Source of the DNA: an uncultured Bacteroidia bacterium
GTDB lineage: Bacteria; Bacteroidota; Bacteroidia; Bacteroidales; F082
Direction: 5' to 3'
Assembly: GCA_902801465.1 (NCBI GenBank)
Contig: CADCIH010000001.1
Location: 62,001-126,000 of the forward strand
Length of the DNA stretch: 64,000 bases
How positions within the stretch are numbered: the stretch's first letter is position 1; each line of letters opens with the position of its first letter. This document shows positions 26,330 through 35,220 of the stretch, in pieces. Made by a program: the position numbers and the translations under genes. Under the pieces are notes generated by a model. That model was not told the DNA's origin. It made no database searches and worked only from the letters and a program-made list of their open reading frames with translations.

Positions 26330-28171
26330 ATGACAGGAAAAAGTAAAGTTGTAGCCCTTGATCATGTCGTTATCCGCTTCGCGGGCGACTCGGGCGATGG
26401 TATGCAACTTACCGGAAATCTTTTCTCCGACTCGACGGCATTCGCCGGAAACGATTTCGCCACCTTCCCGGACTATCCCGCTGAGATTCGTCCTCCACAA
26501 GGCACCGTGGCTGGCGTGTCAGGTTTCCAAGTCCACTTCGGACACAAACCGATTCACTCCACTGGCGACCTTTGCGATGTGCTCGTGGCCATGAACCCCG
26601 CCTCCATCAAGGCTAACATGCGCTGGCTCCGTCCCGGCACCATCATCATCATCGACACCGACTCCATTACCGACAAGGCTCTGGAGAAGGCTGGCTATGA
26701 AGCTGATCCTACCGTTGACGGCACCCTCGCTGATTATCAGGTGGTCAAGGCTCCTATCTCGGAACTGACCAAAGAGGCTCTGAAAGACTTCGGCATGGAC
26801 AACAAAGCCATGCTGAAATCGAAGAACATGTTCGCCCTCGGTATCGTGATGTACCTCTTCAACCGCGAACTCGACACCGTTTACGCTTATTTTGAAACCA
26901 AGTTCAAAGGCAAAGACCAAGTCATCAAGGCCAACCGTACCGTCCTCGACGCCGGTTACCACTATGCCGACACTTGGGAACTCTTCACCAATACATTTAA
27001 AGTCGAAGCCGCTGACCTAGAGAAAGGCAAGTACCGCAACATCACTGGTAACACCGCCGCCGCATGGGGCTTGATGGCCGCTTCCGAGAAATCAGGACGC
27101 CCGTTGTTCCTCGGTTCCTATCCCATCACTCCTGCCACTGACATTCTGGCAGAGCTGACCAAATACAAGAACTTGAACGTCAAAGCCTATCAGGCAGAAG
27201 ACGAAATCGCTGGCATCATGTCATCCATCGGCGCTGCCTACACAGGATGCCTCGCTGTCACCACCACCTCAGGTCCTGGCCTCTCGCTGAAGAGCGAAGC
27301 CATGGGTCTCGCCGTGATGACCGAGCTCCCGCTCGTCATCATCGACGTGCAACGTGGCGGCCCGTCCACCGGCCTTCCGACCAAGTTCGAGCAGAGCGAC
27401 CTTCTTCAGGCACTCTACGGTCGTAACGGCGACGCTCCCTTGATCGTCATCGCCGCCCGCGGCTCTGCGCAATGCTTCTACGCCGCCTTCGAGGCCGCCC
27501 GTCTCGCCCTTGAGCACATGACCCCCGTCATCCTCCTCAGCGACGGCTCCCTCGGCAACGGCTCCGAAGTGTTCCGCATCCCCAAGATGGCCGACCTTCC
27601 GACCATCACTCCTCCGCTTGCCAAAGCCAACGATCCCGACTACATGCCGTTCCGCCGCGACGAGCGCTGGCTCCGCCGCGAATGGGCTATCCCGGGAACC
27701 CCCGGCCTGCGTCACCGCGTAGGCGGCCTCGAAAAGGAAGACGGCAAGGGTAACCTCTCCACCAATCCTGAGAACCACCAGCGTATGACCGAACTCCGTG
27801 AGGAGAAAGTGATGCGCGTGGCCGACGACATCCCGCTGCAAGAGATCTACGGCGACAAGAACGCCGACCTCCTCGTCGTCAGCTGGGGCGGCACCTTCGG
27901 TGTCATCCGTACCGCCGTCGAAAACCTCATGGAACAAGGCAAGTCGATTGCTCATGCCCACTTCGATTATATCATGCCACTGCCCAAGAACACCGAAGAA
28001 GTGCTGCAAGGTCATAAGAAGATGGTGGTTTGCGAAATCAACCGCGGCCAATTCGCCAAGTACCTCCGCATGAACTTCCCGGAATACAAGTGTGAGCAAT
28101 TTAATAAGGTGATGGGTCTGCCGTTCACCATCAACGAACTGGAGACCAAGTTTAACGACCTCTTAAAATAA
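26330..28171 (+). CDS. korA: 2-oxoacid:ferredoxin oxidoreductase, fused gamma-alpha subunit
   Basis: 613 residues. The gamma domain (about 1-190) opens with VVIRFAGDSGDGMQLTGNLF and contains the PPQGTVAGVSGFQVHFG segment. The alpha domain (about 220-613) has GSYPITPATDILAELTKYK and TTTSGPGLSLKSEAMGLAV. With KorB it oxidatively decarboxylates a 2-oxoacid (most likely 2-oxoglutarate) to acyl-CoA, reducing ferredoxin, or runs in reverse. The single-chain gamma-alpha form is the usual Bacteroidota KorA. Eight bases upstream of korB. Confidence 0.93.
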   Translation: MTGKSKVVALDHVVIRFAGDSGDGMQLTGNLFSDSTAFAGNDFATFPDYPAEIRPPQGTVAGVSGFQVHFGHKPIHSTGDLCDVLVAMNPASIKANMRWLRPGTIIIIDTDSITDKALEKAGYEADPTVDGTLADYQVVKAPISELTKEALKDFGMDNKAMLKSKNMFALGIVMYLFNRELDTVYAYFETKFKGKDQVIKANRTVLDAGYHYADTWELFTNTFKVEAADLEKGKYRNITGNTAAAWGLMAASEKSGRPLFLGSYPITPATDILAELTKYKNLNVKAYQAEDEIAGIMSSIGAAYTGCLAVTTTSGPGLSLKSEAMGLAVMTELPLVIIDVQRGGPSTGLPTKFEQSDLLQALYGRNGDAPLIVIAARGSAQCFYAAFEAARLALEHMTPVILLSDGSLGNGSEVFRIPKMADLPTITPPLAKANDPDYMPFRRDERWLRREWAIPGTPGLRHRVGGLEKEDGKGNLSTNPENHQRMTELREEKVMRVADDIPLQEIYGDKNADLLVVSWGGTFGVIRTAVENLMEQGKSIAHAHFDYIMPLPKNTEEVLQGHKKMVVCEINRGQFAKYLRMNFPEYKCEQFNKVMGLPFTINELETKFNDLLK

Positions 28172-28178
28172 TACGACC

Positions 28179-29210
28179 ATGGAAAATCAGAATATCGAAC
28201 AAGAAGTCATGCTGACTAAAGAGGATTTTGCAAGTGACCAGGTAGTGAAATGGTGCCCCGGCTGTGGCGACCATGCCATCCTGAAGGCCATGCAAGACGT
28301 ATTTCCCAAGTTGGGCGTTAAGAAAGAAGACATCGTGGTGGTGTCCGGCATCGGATGCTCCTCGCGCTTCCCTTATTATATGAACACCTACGGCTTCCAC
28401 AGCATCCACGGTCGTGCCGCCGCTTGCGCCACTGGCGTGAAGCTGGCCAACCCGAAACTGAGCGTGTGGATGATCACTGGCGACGGTGACTGCACCGCCA
28501 TCGGTGGTAACCACTTCATCCACGCCTGCCGCCGTAATATCGACATCAACCTGGTGCTCTTCAATAACCGTATCTATGGTATGACCAAGGGCCAGTTCTC
28601 ACCATGCACCTTCCGCGGTACCAAGACCAAGACCTCGCCCCAAGGCACCTACGAGGATCCGTTCAACCCCGGTGAACTCGCCATCGGCGCCAAGGCGACC
28701 TTCTTCGCCCGTGGCGTGGATGTCAACCCCAAAGAACTCACCGAGATCTTCATGGAGTCGTACCACCACGACGGCATCGCCGTGACTGAGGTCCTGCAAA
28801 ACTGCATGATCTTCTCCAACGGCGTGCATGAGAACATCACAGGCAAGGACGTCCGCGATGACATGCAGGTGAAGTGCGTCCACGGTCAACCCCTGATCTT
28901 CGGCAAAAACCGCGACAAAGGTATCCGCCTCAACGGCAACCACCTCGAAGTGGTTAAGATAGGTGAAAACGGCATCACCGAGAAAGACCTCCTGGTCCAC
29001 GACAAGACCACCGAGGATACCGGTATCCACATGATGCTTGCCCACATGGCTCCGCCTCATTTCCCGGTCGCCATCGGCGTCATCCGCGACGTGAAAGCCC
29101 CGACCTTCAACGACAGCCTCGACGAGGTCATCGAAAAGGAAAAGGCCGCCTCGAAGATCCACTGCATGGACGACCTGCTGAACAGCGGCTCCACCTGGAA
29201 CATCGAATAA
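28179..29210 (+). CDS. korB: 2-oxoacid:ferredoxin oxidoreductase, beta subunit
   Basis: 343 residues. WCPGCGDHAILKAMQDVFPK provides cluster-ligand cysteines, and the thiamine-diphosphate motif is GDGDCTAIGGNHFIHACRRN...NNRIYGMTKGQ. These match the KorB rather than the PorB pattern. No separate ferredoxin-like delta subunit is encoded, so the divergent ferredoxin probably accepts the electrons. A strong terminator follows at 29232. Confidence 0.94.
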   Translation: MENQNIEQEVMLTKEDFASDQVVKWCPGCGDHAILKAMQDVFPKLGVKKEDIVVVSGIGCSSRFPYYMNTYGFHSIHGRAAACATGVKLANPKLSVWMITGDGDCTAIGGNHFIHACRRNIDINLVLFNNRIYGMTKGQFSPCTFRGTKTKTSPQGTYEDPFNPGELAIGAKATFFARGVDVNPKELTEIFMESYHHDGIAVTEVLQNCMIFSNGVHENITGKDVRDDMQVKCVHGQPLIFGKNRDKGIRLNGNHLEVVKIGENGITEKDLLVHDKTTEDTGIHMMLAHMAPPHFPVAIGVIRDVKAPTFNDSLDEVIEKEKAASKIHCMDDLLNSGSTWNIE

Positions 29211-29231
29211 ACGCAAAGCGTTTTTTGTAAT

Positions 29232-29260
29232 AAAAATCCCGTCCATTGGGCGGGATTTTT
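29232..29260 (+). terminator. Terminator after korB
   Basis: AAAAATCCCG...CGGGATTTTT hairpin. The next promoter (29261-29268) starts at the very next base. Confidence 0.9.
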
Positions 29261-29268
29261 TATTTTTG
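29261..29268 (+). promoter_or_regulatory. -7 promoter box for the flavin reductase gene
   Basis: TATTTTTG immediately after the korB terminator. The 28-base leader is mostly heptamer array A6. Confidence 0.65.
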
Positions 29269-29273
29269 TAACT

Positions 29274-29294
29274 CTAAATTCTAAATTCTTAATT
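29274..29294. repeat. Heptamer array A6
   Basis: CTAAATT, CTAAATT, CTTAATT between the promoter and the ATG at 29297. Confidence 0.75.
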
Positions 29295-29296
29295 GA

Positions 29297-29860
29297 ATGA
29301 AAGTTCCCTTCAAACCTGGCACATTGATTTACCCCTTGCCCGCCGTGATGGTCACCTGCGGCGATTGCGAGGAAAACTATAATATCATCACCATCGGATG
29401 GACGGGAACGATTTGTTCCGACCCGCCCATGTGCTACATCTCCGTCCGCAAGGAACGCCACTCTCACGAACTCATCATGAAAAACATGGAGTTTGTGATC
29501 AACCTAACTACGGAGGAACTGGCCGCTGCTACCGATTGGTGTGGGGTGCGTTCAGGTCGTGATTACAACAAGTTCAAGCAGATGCATCTTCATACCGAGC
29601 CGGCACAAATCGTAAAGGCACCATTAATAAAGGAGTCACCGCTGAACATCGAATGCAAGGTGGTGGAAGTGAAGGAACTGGGTTCTCATGACATGTTTAT
29701 CGCCGAGGTGGTTGCCATTAATGCTGATGAGGACTTGATTGACAAAGGTACTGGGGCCTTCCAACTCAACCACGCTCGGCCTTTGGCATATTCCCATGGA
29801 AAGTATTATGGGCTGGGAGAGAAAATCGGAGGATTTGGGTTTTCTGTGAAGAAGAAATGA
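29297..29860 (+). CDS. Flavin reductase-like (flavoredoxin-type) FMN-binding protein
   Basis: 187 residues of the flavin-reductase split-barrel family. It starts MKVPFKPGTLIYPLPAVMVTC, with ITIGWTGTICSDPPMCYISVRKERHS as the FMN-binding region and VINLTTEELAAATDWCGVRSGRD following. Such proteins bind FMN and act in reduction of flavins or as low-potential carriers in anaerobes. It is cytoplasmic. The downstream tilS starts 42 bases later, with a REP-like palindrome between. Confidence 0.9.
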   Translation: MKVPFKPGTLIYPLPAVMVTCGDCEENYNIITIGWTGTICSDPPMCYISVRKERHSHELIMKNMEFVINLTTEELAAATDWCGVRSGRDYNKFKQMHLHTEPAQIVKAPLIKESPLNIECKVVEVKELGSHDMFIAEVVAINADEDLIDKGTGAFQLNHARPLAYSHGKYYGLGEKIGGFGFSVKKK

Positions 29861-29870
29861 TTTGTTGTCT

Positions 29871-29887
29871 GCACCCCATCGGGGTGC
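29871..29887 (+). repeat. REP-like palindrome upstream of tilS
   Basis: GCACCCC, loop ATC, GGGGTGC, then the tail CATCTCGGTAAAAT. It ends 15 bases before the tilS ATG and so could fold over the translation start. Confidence 0.8.
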
Positions 29888-29902
29888 CATCTCGGTAAAA
29901 TA

Positions 29903-31219
29903 ATGAACGTCAAACCCTATATCGAAAACAAGAAAACCATCCTTGCGCTGAGCGGCGGCATCGATTCGATGGTGCTGGCCGATATGCTATTGCAGGCCAA
30001 AGCGGATTTCGTGTTGGCCCATTGTAACTTCCACCTGAGAGGAGAGGAGTCCGATAGCGATGAACAGTTTGTCCGAGACTATGCCGAACGGAAGGGCTTG
30101 TCGCTCTATGTGAAGCAGTTCGATACGCTAAACTATGCAGAGGAACATAAACTTTCCATTGAGATGGCCGCCCGTGAACTGCGTTATGCTTGGTTTGAAG
30201 AACTTCGGCAACAATTGAATTATGACTACATCGCTGTTGCCCATCATGCCGATGATCAATTGGAAACCTTCTTCATTAATCTATTAAGAGGCGCCGGAAT
30301 TCGAGGACTGAAAGGAATGAAGCCTGTCAATGGACATGTTATCCGACCTTTACTTGATGTATCACGAGGAGAAATTCATCAATATGCCATTGATAATGGG
30401 ATCCAATGGCGTGAGGACCATACCAATGCTGAAACCCAATTCCTCCGAAATAAGATTCGCCACGAACTGCTTCCAGTAATTGATGGCATCTCCAAAGAAG
30501 GGAGGAGCGCTATCTTGAAATCCATCAAACATTTGGCCTCAGAGAACGAGCTTTATCGAGAGCTAGTGATGGAGAAACTGTCGCAGATGGTAGCACCCCT
30601 TCGGGGTGCGAATTCTTGTGTGGGGTCTGATGCTACCGATATGGCATCCCTACGGGATGCGGAGGGCCTTAGATTCTCTCTCACCTCTCACCTCTTACCA
30701 CTAACCTCTCACCTTCTTTTTGAGTGGCTGCGCGATTATGGCTTTAACGAGGACCAAGTCCACTTCATTCATGAAGCCTTAAAAAACGGCCAACCTGGCA
30801 CCTGCTTCTTCTCCCCAACCCATCGGGTGACCGTCGAACGGGATGGCCTGGAATTGACACAGATTTATCAAAAATTCGATATAAATATTGTATTATCTTA
30901 TCAACAAGTCGAACATGACAAGAACTTCGAAATGGATAAATCCCCCGAAGTTGCTCAACTGGACTACGATAAGTTGACATTCCCTCTACAGCTGAGGAAA
31001 TGGCAGGCGGGTGACCGGTTCCATCCTTTGGGGATGAAAGGCTCTCGGCTGATAAGCGATTTCCTGAAGGATTTGAAGTGCACCACCTGCCAGAAAGAGG
31101 AGTGCCATGTCCTCACCGACGCCACCAATGCGATTGTGTGGGTGGTTGGAAGACGTATCGATGACCGTTTTAAAGTAACGGAAAAAACAAAAACCATTTT
31201 GATAGTTCGGAAGTCTTAA
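29903..31219 (+). CDS. tilS: tRNA(Ile)-lysidine synthase with repeat insertion
   Basis: 438 residues. The PP-loop SGGIDS (17-22) activates the wobble C34 of tRNA-Ile(CAU) for lysidine formation, letting it read AUA codons. HCNFHLRGEESD and AVAHHADDQLETFFINLLRGAG are also conserved. The C-terminal TilS domain begins near residue 345 (LRKWQAGDRFHPLGMKGSRLISDFLKDLK). Between them, about residues 231-270 are encoded by two REP-like palindromes and a heptamer array. The insertion keeps frame and the gene looks intact. Base composition is more AT-rich than in neighbouring korAB. Confidence 0.94.
   Translation: MNVKPYIENKKTILALSGGIDSMVLADMLLQAKADFVLAHCNFHLRGEESDSDEQFVRDYAERKGLSLYVKQFDTLNYAEEHKLSIEMAARELRYAWFEELRQQLNYDYIAVAHHADDQLETFFINLLRGAGIRGLKGMKPVNGHVIRPLLDVSRGEIHQYAIDNGIQWREDHTNAETQFLRNKIRHELLPVIDGISKEGRSAILKSIKHLASENELYRELVMEKLSQMVAPLRGANSCVGSDATDMASLRDAEGLRFSLTSHLLPLTSHLLFEWLRDYGFNEDQVHFIHEALKNGQPGTCFFSPTHRVTVERDGLELTQIYQKFDINIVLSYQQVEHDKNFEMDKSPEVAQLDYDKLTFPLQLRKWQAGDRFHPLGMKGSRLISDFLKDLKCTTCQKEECHVLTDATNAIVWVVGRRIDDRFKVTEKTKTILIVRKS
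30593..30660. repeat. Inverted pair of REP-like palindromes inside tilS
   Basis: First copy: GCACCCC, TTC, GGGGTGC (30593-30609). Second: GCATCCC, TAC, GGGATGC (30644-30660), preceded by GCTACCGATATG, which is the family tail in reverse orientation. Together they form a pair of opposite copies, like a BIME. Confidence 0.8.
30678..30712. repeat. Heptamer array A7 inside tilS
   Basis: CTCTCAC, CTCTCAC, CTCTTAC, CACTAAC, CTCTCAC. In frame, coding for LTSHLLPLTSHLL, 17 bases after the REP-like pair. Confidence 0.85.
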
Positions 31220-31229
31220 TGTTTTTTTT

Positions 31230-31237
31230 TATTTTTG
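31230..31237 (+). promoter_or_regulatory. -7 promoter box for the DsbD-like gene
   Basis: TATTTTTG, 32 bases before ATG 31270. Confidence 0.65.
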
Positions 31238-31269
31238 CATCCTCATTCTGAAACAATACCTAAATAAAT

Positions 31270-33327
31270 ATGAAAAAACTGTTTCTTTCGCTTTTCTTGG
31301 TGTTTGCCACAGTCTTCTCTTTGTGCGCCCAGGGAGTCATCAATCCTGTGAAGTGGAGCTACACCATTAATGATTTGAATGATGAAGAGTTTGAATTGGT
31401 GGCTACGGCAACCATAGATCCGATGTACCACATCTATTCCACCACCATGCCCGACTTGGCTCCGCTGCCGACGGTGTTCAGCTTTGAGAAAACTGAGTAT
31501 TACGAACCGATAGGCGAGGGTTATGACCTGACCGACGTGGAGATGTACTACGACGACATCTTCGAAGTGGAATACAAACAGTTTTCGGGTATGGCCTCGT
31601 TTGGACAGAAGTTCCGTAAGCTTAAGGACGGTCCTTTCCAGGTCGTGGGTGAACTGAACTACCAAGCATGCAAAGACGGCATGTGCGTGTCGCTTACCGA
31701 AGACATCAACCAGACCTTTGGAGAGCTGAAAGCTGCTGACGAAGGTGTCGGCGGTCACGGCAAATCGAACATCTGGGCCATGATCCTCGAGGCCATCCTC
31801 TGGGGATTCGCCGCCTTGCTGACGCCTTGTGTGTTCCCGATGATCCCCATGACGGTGTCGTTCTTCATGCACGGCGAAGGGGAAAGCAAGGCACAAGGCC
31901 GTTTCAAGGCTTTCATGTACTTCCTTTTCATCGTGTTGCTCTACACCCTGCCCATCGCCATCATCATCTTGGTGACCTGGCTTGTGGGTGGCAATAGCGT
32001 CACGGCGGATATCTTCAACTGGCTGGCCACACACTGGCTGCCGAACATCATCTTCTTCCTGGTGTTCATGGTCTTCGCGGCTTCGTTCTTCGGCGCCTTC
32101 GAGATCACACTGGGCAGCAATATGGTGAACAAGAGCGATAGCAAACAGAACGCCAAGAGCCTGGGCGGTATCTTCTTCATGGCCTTGACCTTGGTGTTGG
32201 TGTCGTTTGCCTGCACGGGTCCCATCGTGGGTACGGTACTCATCAAGTCGACCTCGGGTGAGTTCTGGGCCCCTATCGTGACGATGTTCGCTTTTGCAGT
32301 GGCCTTCGCCCTCCCGTTTGCCCTGTTCGCATTCTTCCCCAACCTGCTCCAGCGTCTGCCAAAGAGTGGTGGCTGGCTCACCTCAGTGAAGGTGGTGCTG
32401 GGCTTCGTCGAAGTCGCCCTGGGATTTAAGTTCCTCAGCGTCGCCGACCAGACCTACCACTGGCATCTGCTCGACCGTGAGGTGTATCTCGGTATCTGGA
32501 TCGTGTGCTTCGCTCTGCTGGGTCTCTACCTCCTCGGCAAGATCCGCTTCAAAGGCGAGAAGGAAGTCAAAGAGCTGGGCGTGTTCCGCCTCATCCTCAT
32601 CATCATCGACTTCACCTTCGTCATCTATATGATCCCCGGCATGTGGGGCGCTCCTCTGAAAGCCCTCTCAGGCTATCTGCCACCCAAACAAACCCTCGAC
32701 TTCGACCTCAATCGTATCATCGAAGAGAACAGTGAAAAGGTGATTGAATACGTGGATGCCAAGTTCGCTAACATGACGGTGGCATCGCAAGCCCAGACCC
32801 AAGCCGTGGAAGGCGATGCCAATTACACTTGTGAGGAACCCAAATACGCCGACCTCTTCCATTTGGCCCATAACTTGAAAGGCTATTTCGACTACGACCA
32901 AGCCCTGGCCTGCGCCAAAGCCCAAGGCAAGCCGATATTCATCGACTTCACCGGTCACGGCTGCGTGAACTGCCGTGAGATGGAAGCCAACGTGTGGAGC
33001 GATCCCCGTGTGAAAGATATGTTGCGCAACGACTTTATCCTCTGCGCCTTGTATGTCGATGACAAGACATCTTTGCCCGAAGAGGAATGGTACACCTCTG
33101 CCTACGACGGCAAGGAGAAGAAGACCATCGGACGTAAGAACGCCGACTTCCAAATCGCCAAGTTCGGTACCAACGCCCAACCGTATTACTGCCTGATGGA
33201 CCATAACGGCAACCTGCTGATGAAGCCCCGGGCCTACGATCTGGATAAGGATGCCTTCGTGGCATTCCTGAAGGACGGACTGAAGAACTTCCAGGAAGGG
33301 ACGTTCTACCAACATGTGCTGGATTAA
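31270..33327 (+). CDS. DsbD-like thiol:disulfide interchange protein
   Basis: 685 residues. A signal peptide (cleaved after SLCAQ) precedes an N-terminal DsbD-alpha/DsbC-like domain (about 22-150). The membrane part (about 170-470) has about eight segments with reactive cysteines in LLTPCVFPMIPMTVSFF and VSFACTGPIVG. The C-terminal thioredoxin-like domain has FIDFTGHGCVNCREME (Cys565, Cys568). It moves reducing power from cytoplasmic thioredoxin across the inner membrane to periplasmic proteins. Followed after 12 bases by the Ntn-hydrolase gene, probably one operon. Confidence 0.93.
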   Translation: MKKLFLSLFLVFATVFSLCAQGVINPVKWSYTINDLNDEEFELVATATIDPMYHIYSTTMPDLAPLPTVFSFEKTEYYEPIGEGYDLTDVEMYYDDIFEVEYKQFSGMASFGQKFRKLKDGPFQVVGELNYQACKDGMCVSLTEDINQTFGELKAADEGVGGHGKSNIWAMILEAILWGFAALLTPCVFPMIPMTVSFFMHGEGESKAQGRFKAFMYFLFIVLLYTLPIAIIILVTWLVGGNSVTADIFNWLATHWLPNIIFFLVFMVFAASFFGAFEITLGSNMVNKSDSKQNAKSLGGIFFMALTLVLVSFACTGPIVGTVLIKSTSGEFWAPIVTMFAFAVAFALPFALFAFFPNLLQRLPKSGGWLTSVKVVLGFVEVALGFKFLSVADQTYHWHLLDREVYLGIWIVCFALLGLYLLGKIRFKGEKEVKELGVFRLILIIIDFTFVIYMIPGMWGAPLKALSGYLPPKQTLDFDLNRIIEENSEKVIEYVDAKFANMTVASQAQTQAVEGDANYTCEEPKYADLFHLAHNLKGYFDYDQALACAKAQGKPIFIDFTGHGCVNCREMEANVWSDPRVKDMLRNDFILCALYVDDKTSLPEEEWYTSAYDGKEKKTIGRKNADFQIAKFGTNAQPYYCLMDHNGNLLMKPRAYDLDKDAFVAFLKDGLKNFQEGTFYQHVLD

Positions 33328-33339
33328 AATTGAAAAGCC

Positions 33340-34560
33340 ATGAAAAAGCTGACGCTGGCTTTGATGACGTTGGCCTTTTTGATGGTCGGTGTGCAACCTT
33401 CGAAGGCATGCACATCGGTCATCGTCTCCGGCCGTGTCACCAAAGACGGTCGCCCCTTGATCTATAAGAATCGCGACACCCGTACCTTGAGTAATATGAC
33501 CCTTGTTGTCCAAGGTCCAAGATATCGCTATTTGGGCCTTGTAAATGCCGAAGACACCACTCCCGTGGATGTCTGGGGCGGTCACAACGAAGCGGGCTTC
33601 GCCATCGTCAATACGGCGGCCTACAACCTTAATGGCAATGGTGGCGACACCGACGGCGATGGCATCCTGATCCGTAAGGCCTTGGGTCTTTGCGCCACGT
33701 TGGCGGACTTTGAACGCCTGATTGACACCGTCAAGAAGCCGATGGATGTCAACTCCAACTTTGCGGTGCTCGATGCCCAAGGGGGATGCGCCTATTACGA
33801 GACAGGCAACTATGGTTTTGTGAAGTTTGATGTCAATGACACCTTAGTGGCGCCCGACGGTTACTTGATGCGAACCAACTTCGGCACCACAGGCAACCAT
33901 AAACTCGATGTGGGCGTGGAACGGTATCAAGCCATCACCACTTTCATGAAGGAGGCCTGTAGTGAAGGGCATCTGGACCATGACTATCTGGTGACCCACA
34001 TTCCTCGTTACATGACCCATGGCCTGACCAAGATGAATATCTATGATTTCATGCCGGAAAAGGAATCGGATACCACATTTTTCCCTTTTGCCGATTACAC
34101 CGTTCGTTATAGCACGGCTTCGGTCATCCTCGTGCAAGGAGTGAAGCCTGGCGAGTCTCCGCTGAATACGGTCAGCTGGACGATCATGGGTTGGCCGTTG
34201 ACCACGGTGGCCATGCCGCTGGTACTGCTTCCTTCGGGAAAGTTGCCAGCCATAGTCACCAACGACGGCACCGGACACTCTTGGCTCTGCGAAAAAGCTC
34301 TGAAACTGAAGTCGCGGGCTTTTTCCCTGAAGCGTGGCAACACCCAAGACTATTGTAATATCGCCGTCCTCTTCAACAAGCAAGGCACGGGCATCCTCCA
34401 AAAACTCCTTCCTCTCGAAGCGGAGGTGATGCATCGTGGCGAGGAAGCCTTAAAGGAATTCCGGAAAGACCCGAAAAATGCCAAGGCAATGGAATCCTAC
34501 TATGATTGGGCGGATGCGTTTATAAAGGAGAAATATCAGGTTTTGTTCGAAGAAGAATAA
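33340..34560 (+). CDS. Secreted Ntn-hydrolase (C45/choloylglycine hydrolase-like)
   Basis: 406 residues. The signal peptide is removed just before Cys24 (QPSKA/CTSVIVSG), leaving an N-terminal nucleophile Cys, the hallmark of linear amide C-N hydrolases. Also seen: PLIYKNRDTR, GHNEAGFAIVNTAAYN and DGDGILIRKALG, as in the acyl-CoA:6-APA acyltransferase/C45 group. It acts in the periplasm or outside. Candidate substrates are N-acyl amino acids, bile-acid or penicillin-type amides; none can be chosen. Bile salt hydrolase would need specific residues I do not see. Confidence 0.8.
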   Translation: MKKLTLALMTLAFLMVGVQPSKACTSVIVSGRVTKDGRPLIYKNRDTRTLSNMTLVVQGPRYRYLGLVNAEDTTPVDVWGGHNEAGFAIVNTAAYNLNGNGGDTDGDGILIRKALGLCATLADFERLIDTVKKPMDVNSNFAVLDAQGGCAYYETGNYGFVKFDVNDTLVAPDGYLMRTNFGTTGNHKLDVGVERYQAITTFMKEACSEGHLDHDYLVTHIPRYMTHGLTKMNIYDFMPEKESDTTFFPFADYTVRYSTASVILVQGVKPGESPLNTVSWTIMGWPLTTVAMPLVLLPSGKLPAIVTNDGTGHSWLCEKALKLKSRAFSLKRGNTQDYCNIAVLFNKQGTGILQKLLPLEAEVMHRGEEALKEFRKDPKNAKAMESYYDWADAFIKEKYQVLFEEE

Positions 34561-34610
34561 TTTTATTCAAAATTATTGCTAAAATTCTTGATGAATTATT
34601 AATTTATTAG

Positions 34611-34618
34611 TACTTTTG
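34611..34618 (+). promoter_or_regulatory. Possible upstream -7 box of the toxin-antitoxin pair
   Basis: TACTTTTG, 93 bases before the antitoxin ATG; a second box lies closer at 34684. Confidence 0.4.
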
Positions 34619-34683
34619 TGGCCTAAAATATTAATTGCTCGAAAATAATCCGAGTAATAATGGCAGTTAATCAATTATTGTTT

Positions 34684-34691
34684 TATTTTTG
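34684..34691 (+). promoter_or_regulatory. -7 promoter box for the toxin-antitoxin pair
   Basis: TATTTTTG, 20 bases before ATG 34712. Confidence 0.6.
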
Positions 34692-34711
34692 TAGGTCAGA
34701 AAGGAAATCAT

Positions 34712-34867
34712 ATGCGAACCACGATGGTGACAACAACAAAGGCAAATACTAACCCCAGTCGTTCCGAAAAAAAGTCTTATCCAAAGACTTTGAAAGGTTG
34801 CTTTTCATTTGAAGAATTCCAGGACCTCCTCAATGAGAAGATCAGGGAACATTATGAAAAGGTATGA
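34712..34867 (+). CDS. Probable antitoxin of a RelE/ParE-type module
   Basis: 51 residues, MRTTMVTTTK to IREHYEKV. The N-terminal half is polar and likely disordered; the C-terminal half (FSFEEFQDLLNEKIREHYEK) is an amphipathic helix that could wrap the toxin. It is not a family I can name. The assignment rests on size, position and the 14-base overlap with the RelE-like toxin. Own promoter at 34684. AT-rich relative to neighbours, compatible with recent acquisition. Confidence 0.6.
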   Translation: MRTTMVTTTKANTNPSRSEKKSYPKTLKGCFSFEEFQDLLNEKIREHYEKV

Positions 34868-35168
34868 AATTGAATTCCGCAAACAGATAAAACCTGATAT
34901 TGATCAAATCAAGTGTTTTATTGTTAATAAGACAAGTCGCGAAAACGCCGAGCGATACGTGGCCGAATTATATGATGAAATCCGCTCTTTATCGTATTTA
35001 GCGGACAGCATCAAGGTTACCGAATGGGGTATCTCCAAGAAATACAGTAGAAGCAAGAGAGAAAAGGTGCTTATTACCCATAACAAGAAATGGAGTATCT
35101 TCTTTCATACCTATAGAAACAAGGTGATCATAGACAAAATATTAGCTTCTAAACTTGTTGTGGAATAA
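34854..35168 (+). CDS. RelE/ParE-family toxin
   Basis: 104 residues from ATG 34854, within the antitoxin reading frame; a longer frame from 34809 would overlap it more and adds no conserved sequence. The RelE/ParE pattern is clear: YEIEFRKQIKPDIDQIKCFI, ENAERYVAELYDEIRSLSYLADS, then strands EKVLITHNKKWSIFFHTYRNKVIIDKIL. It would be a ribosome-dependent mRNA interferase or gyrase poison. It is on the plus strand between the Ntn-hydrolase gene and the convergent M20 peptidase. Confidence 0.75.
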   Translation: MKRYEIEFRKQIKPDIDQIKCFIVNKTSRENAERYVAELYDEIRSLSYLADSIKVTEWGISKKYSRSKREKVLITHNKKWSIFFHTYRNKVIIDKILASKLVVE

Positions 35169-35193
35169 AAAGCCCAGGGTGTTGCCCTGGGCT
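35168..35193 (-). terminator. Terminator of the M20-lpxH-punA-lpxK transcript
   Basis: Stem AGCCCAGGG / CCCTGGGCT (35171-35193). The A run on its left becomes the U tract only for the minus strand. Confidence 0.8.
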
Positions 35194-35220
35194 AGATGAA
35201 TGTCGTCTCTAGGTCCGTTT

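Noticed and set aside
32668-33780. 370-codon antisense frame over the DsbD and Ntn-hydrolase genes
   Set aside because: No start context or motif, and it spans two genes that are certain on the other strand.
33340-34560. Bile salt hydrolase call for the Ntn hydrolase
   Set aside because: The Cys nucleophile and general pattern fit the wider C45/C59 group, but specific residues needed to claim bile salt hydrolase could not be confirmed by eye.
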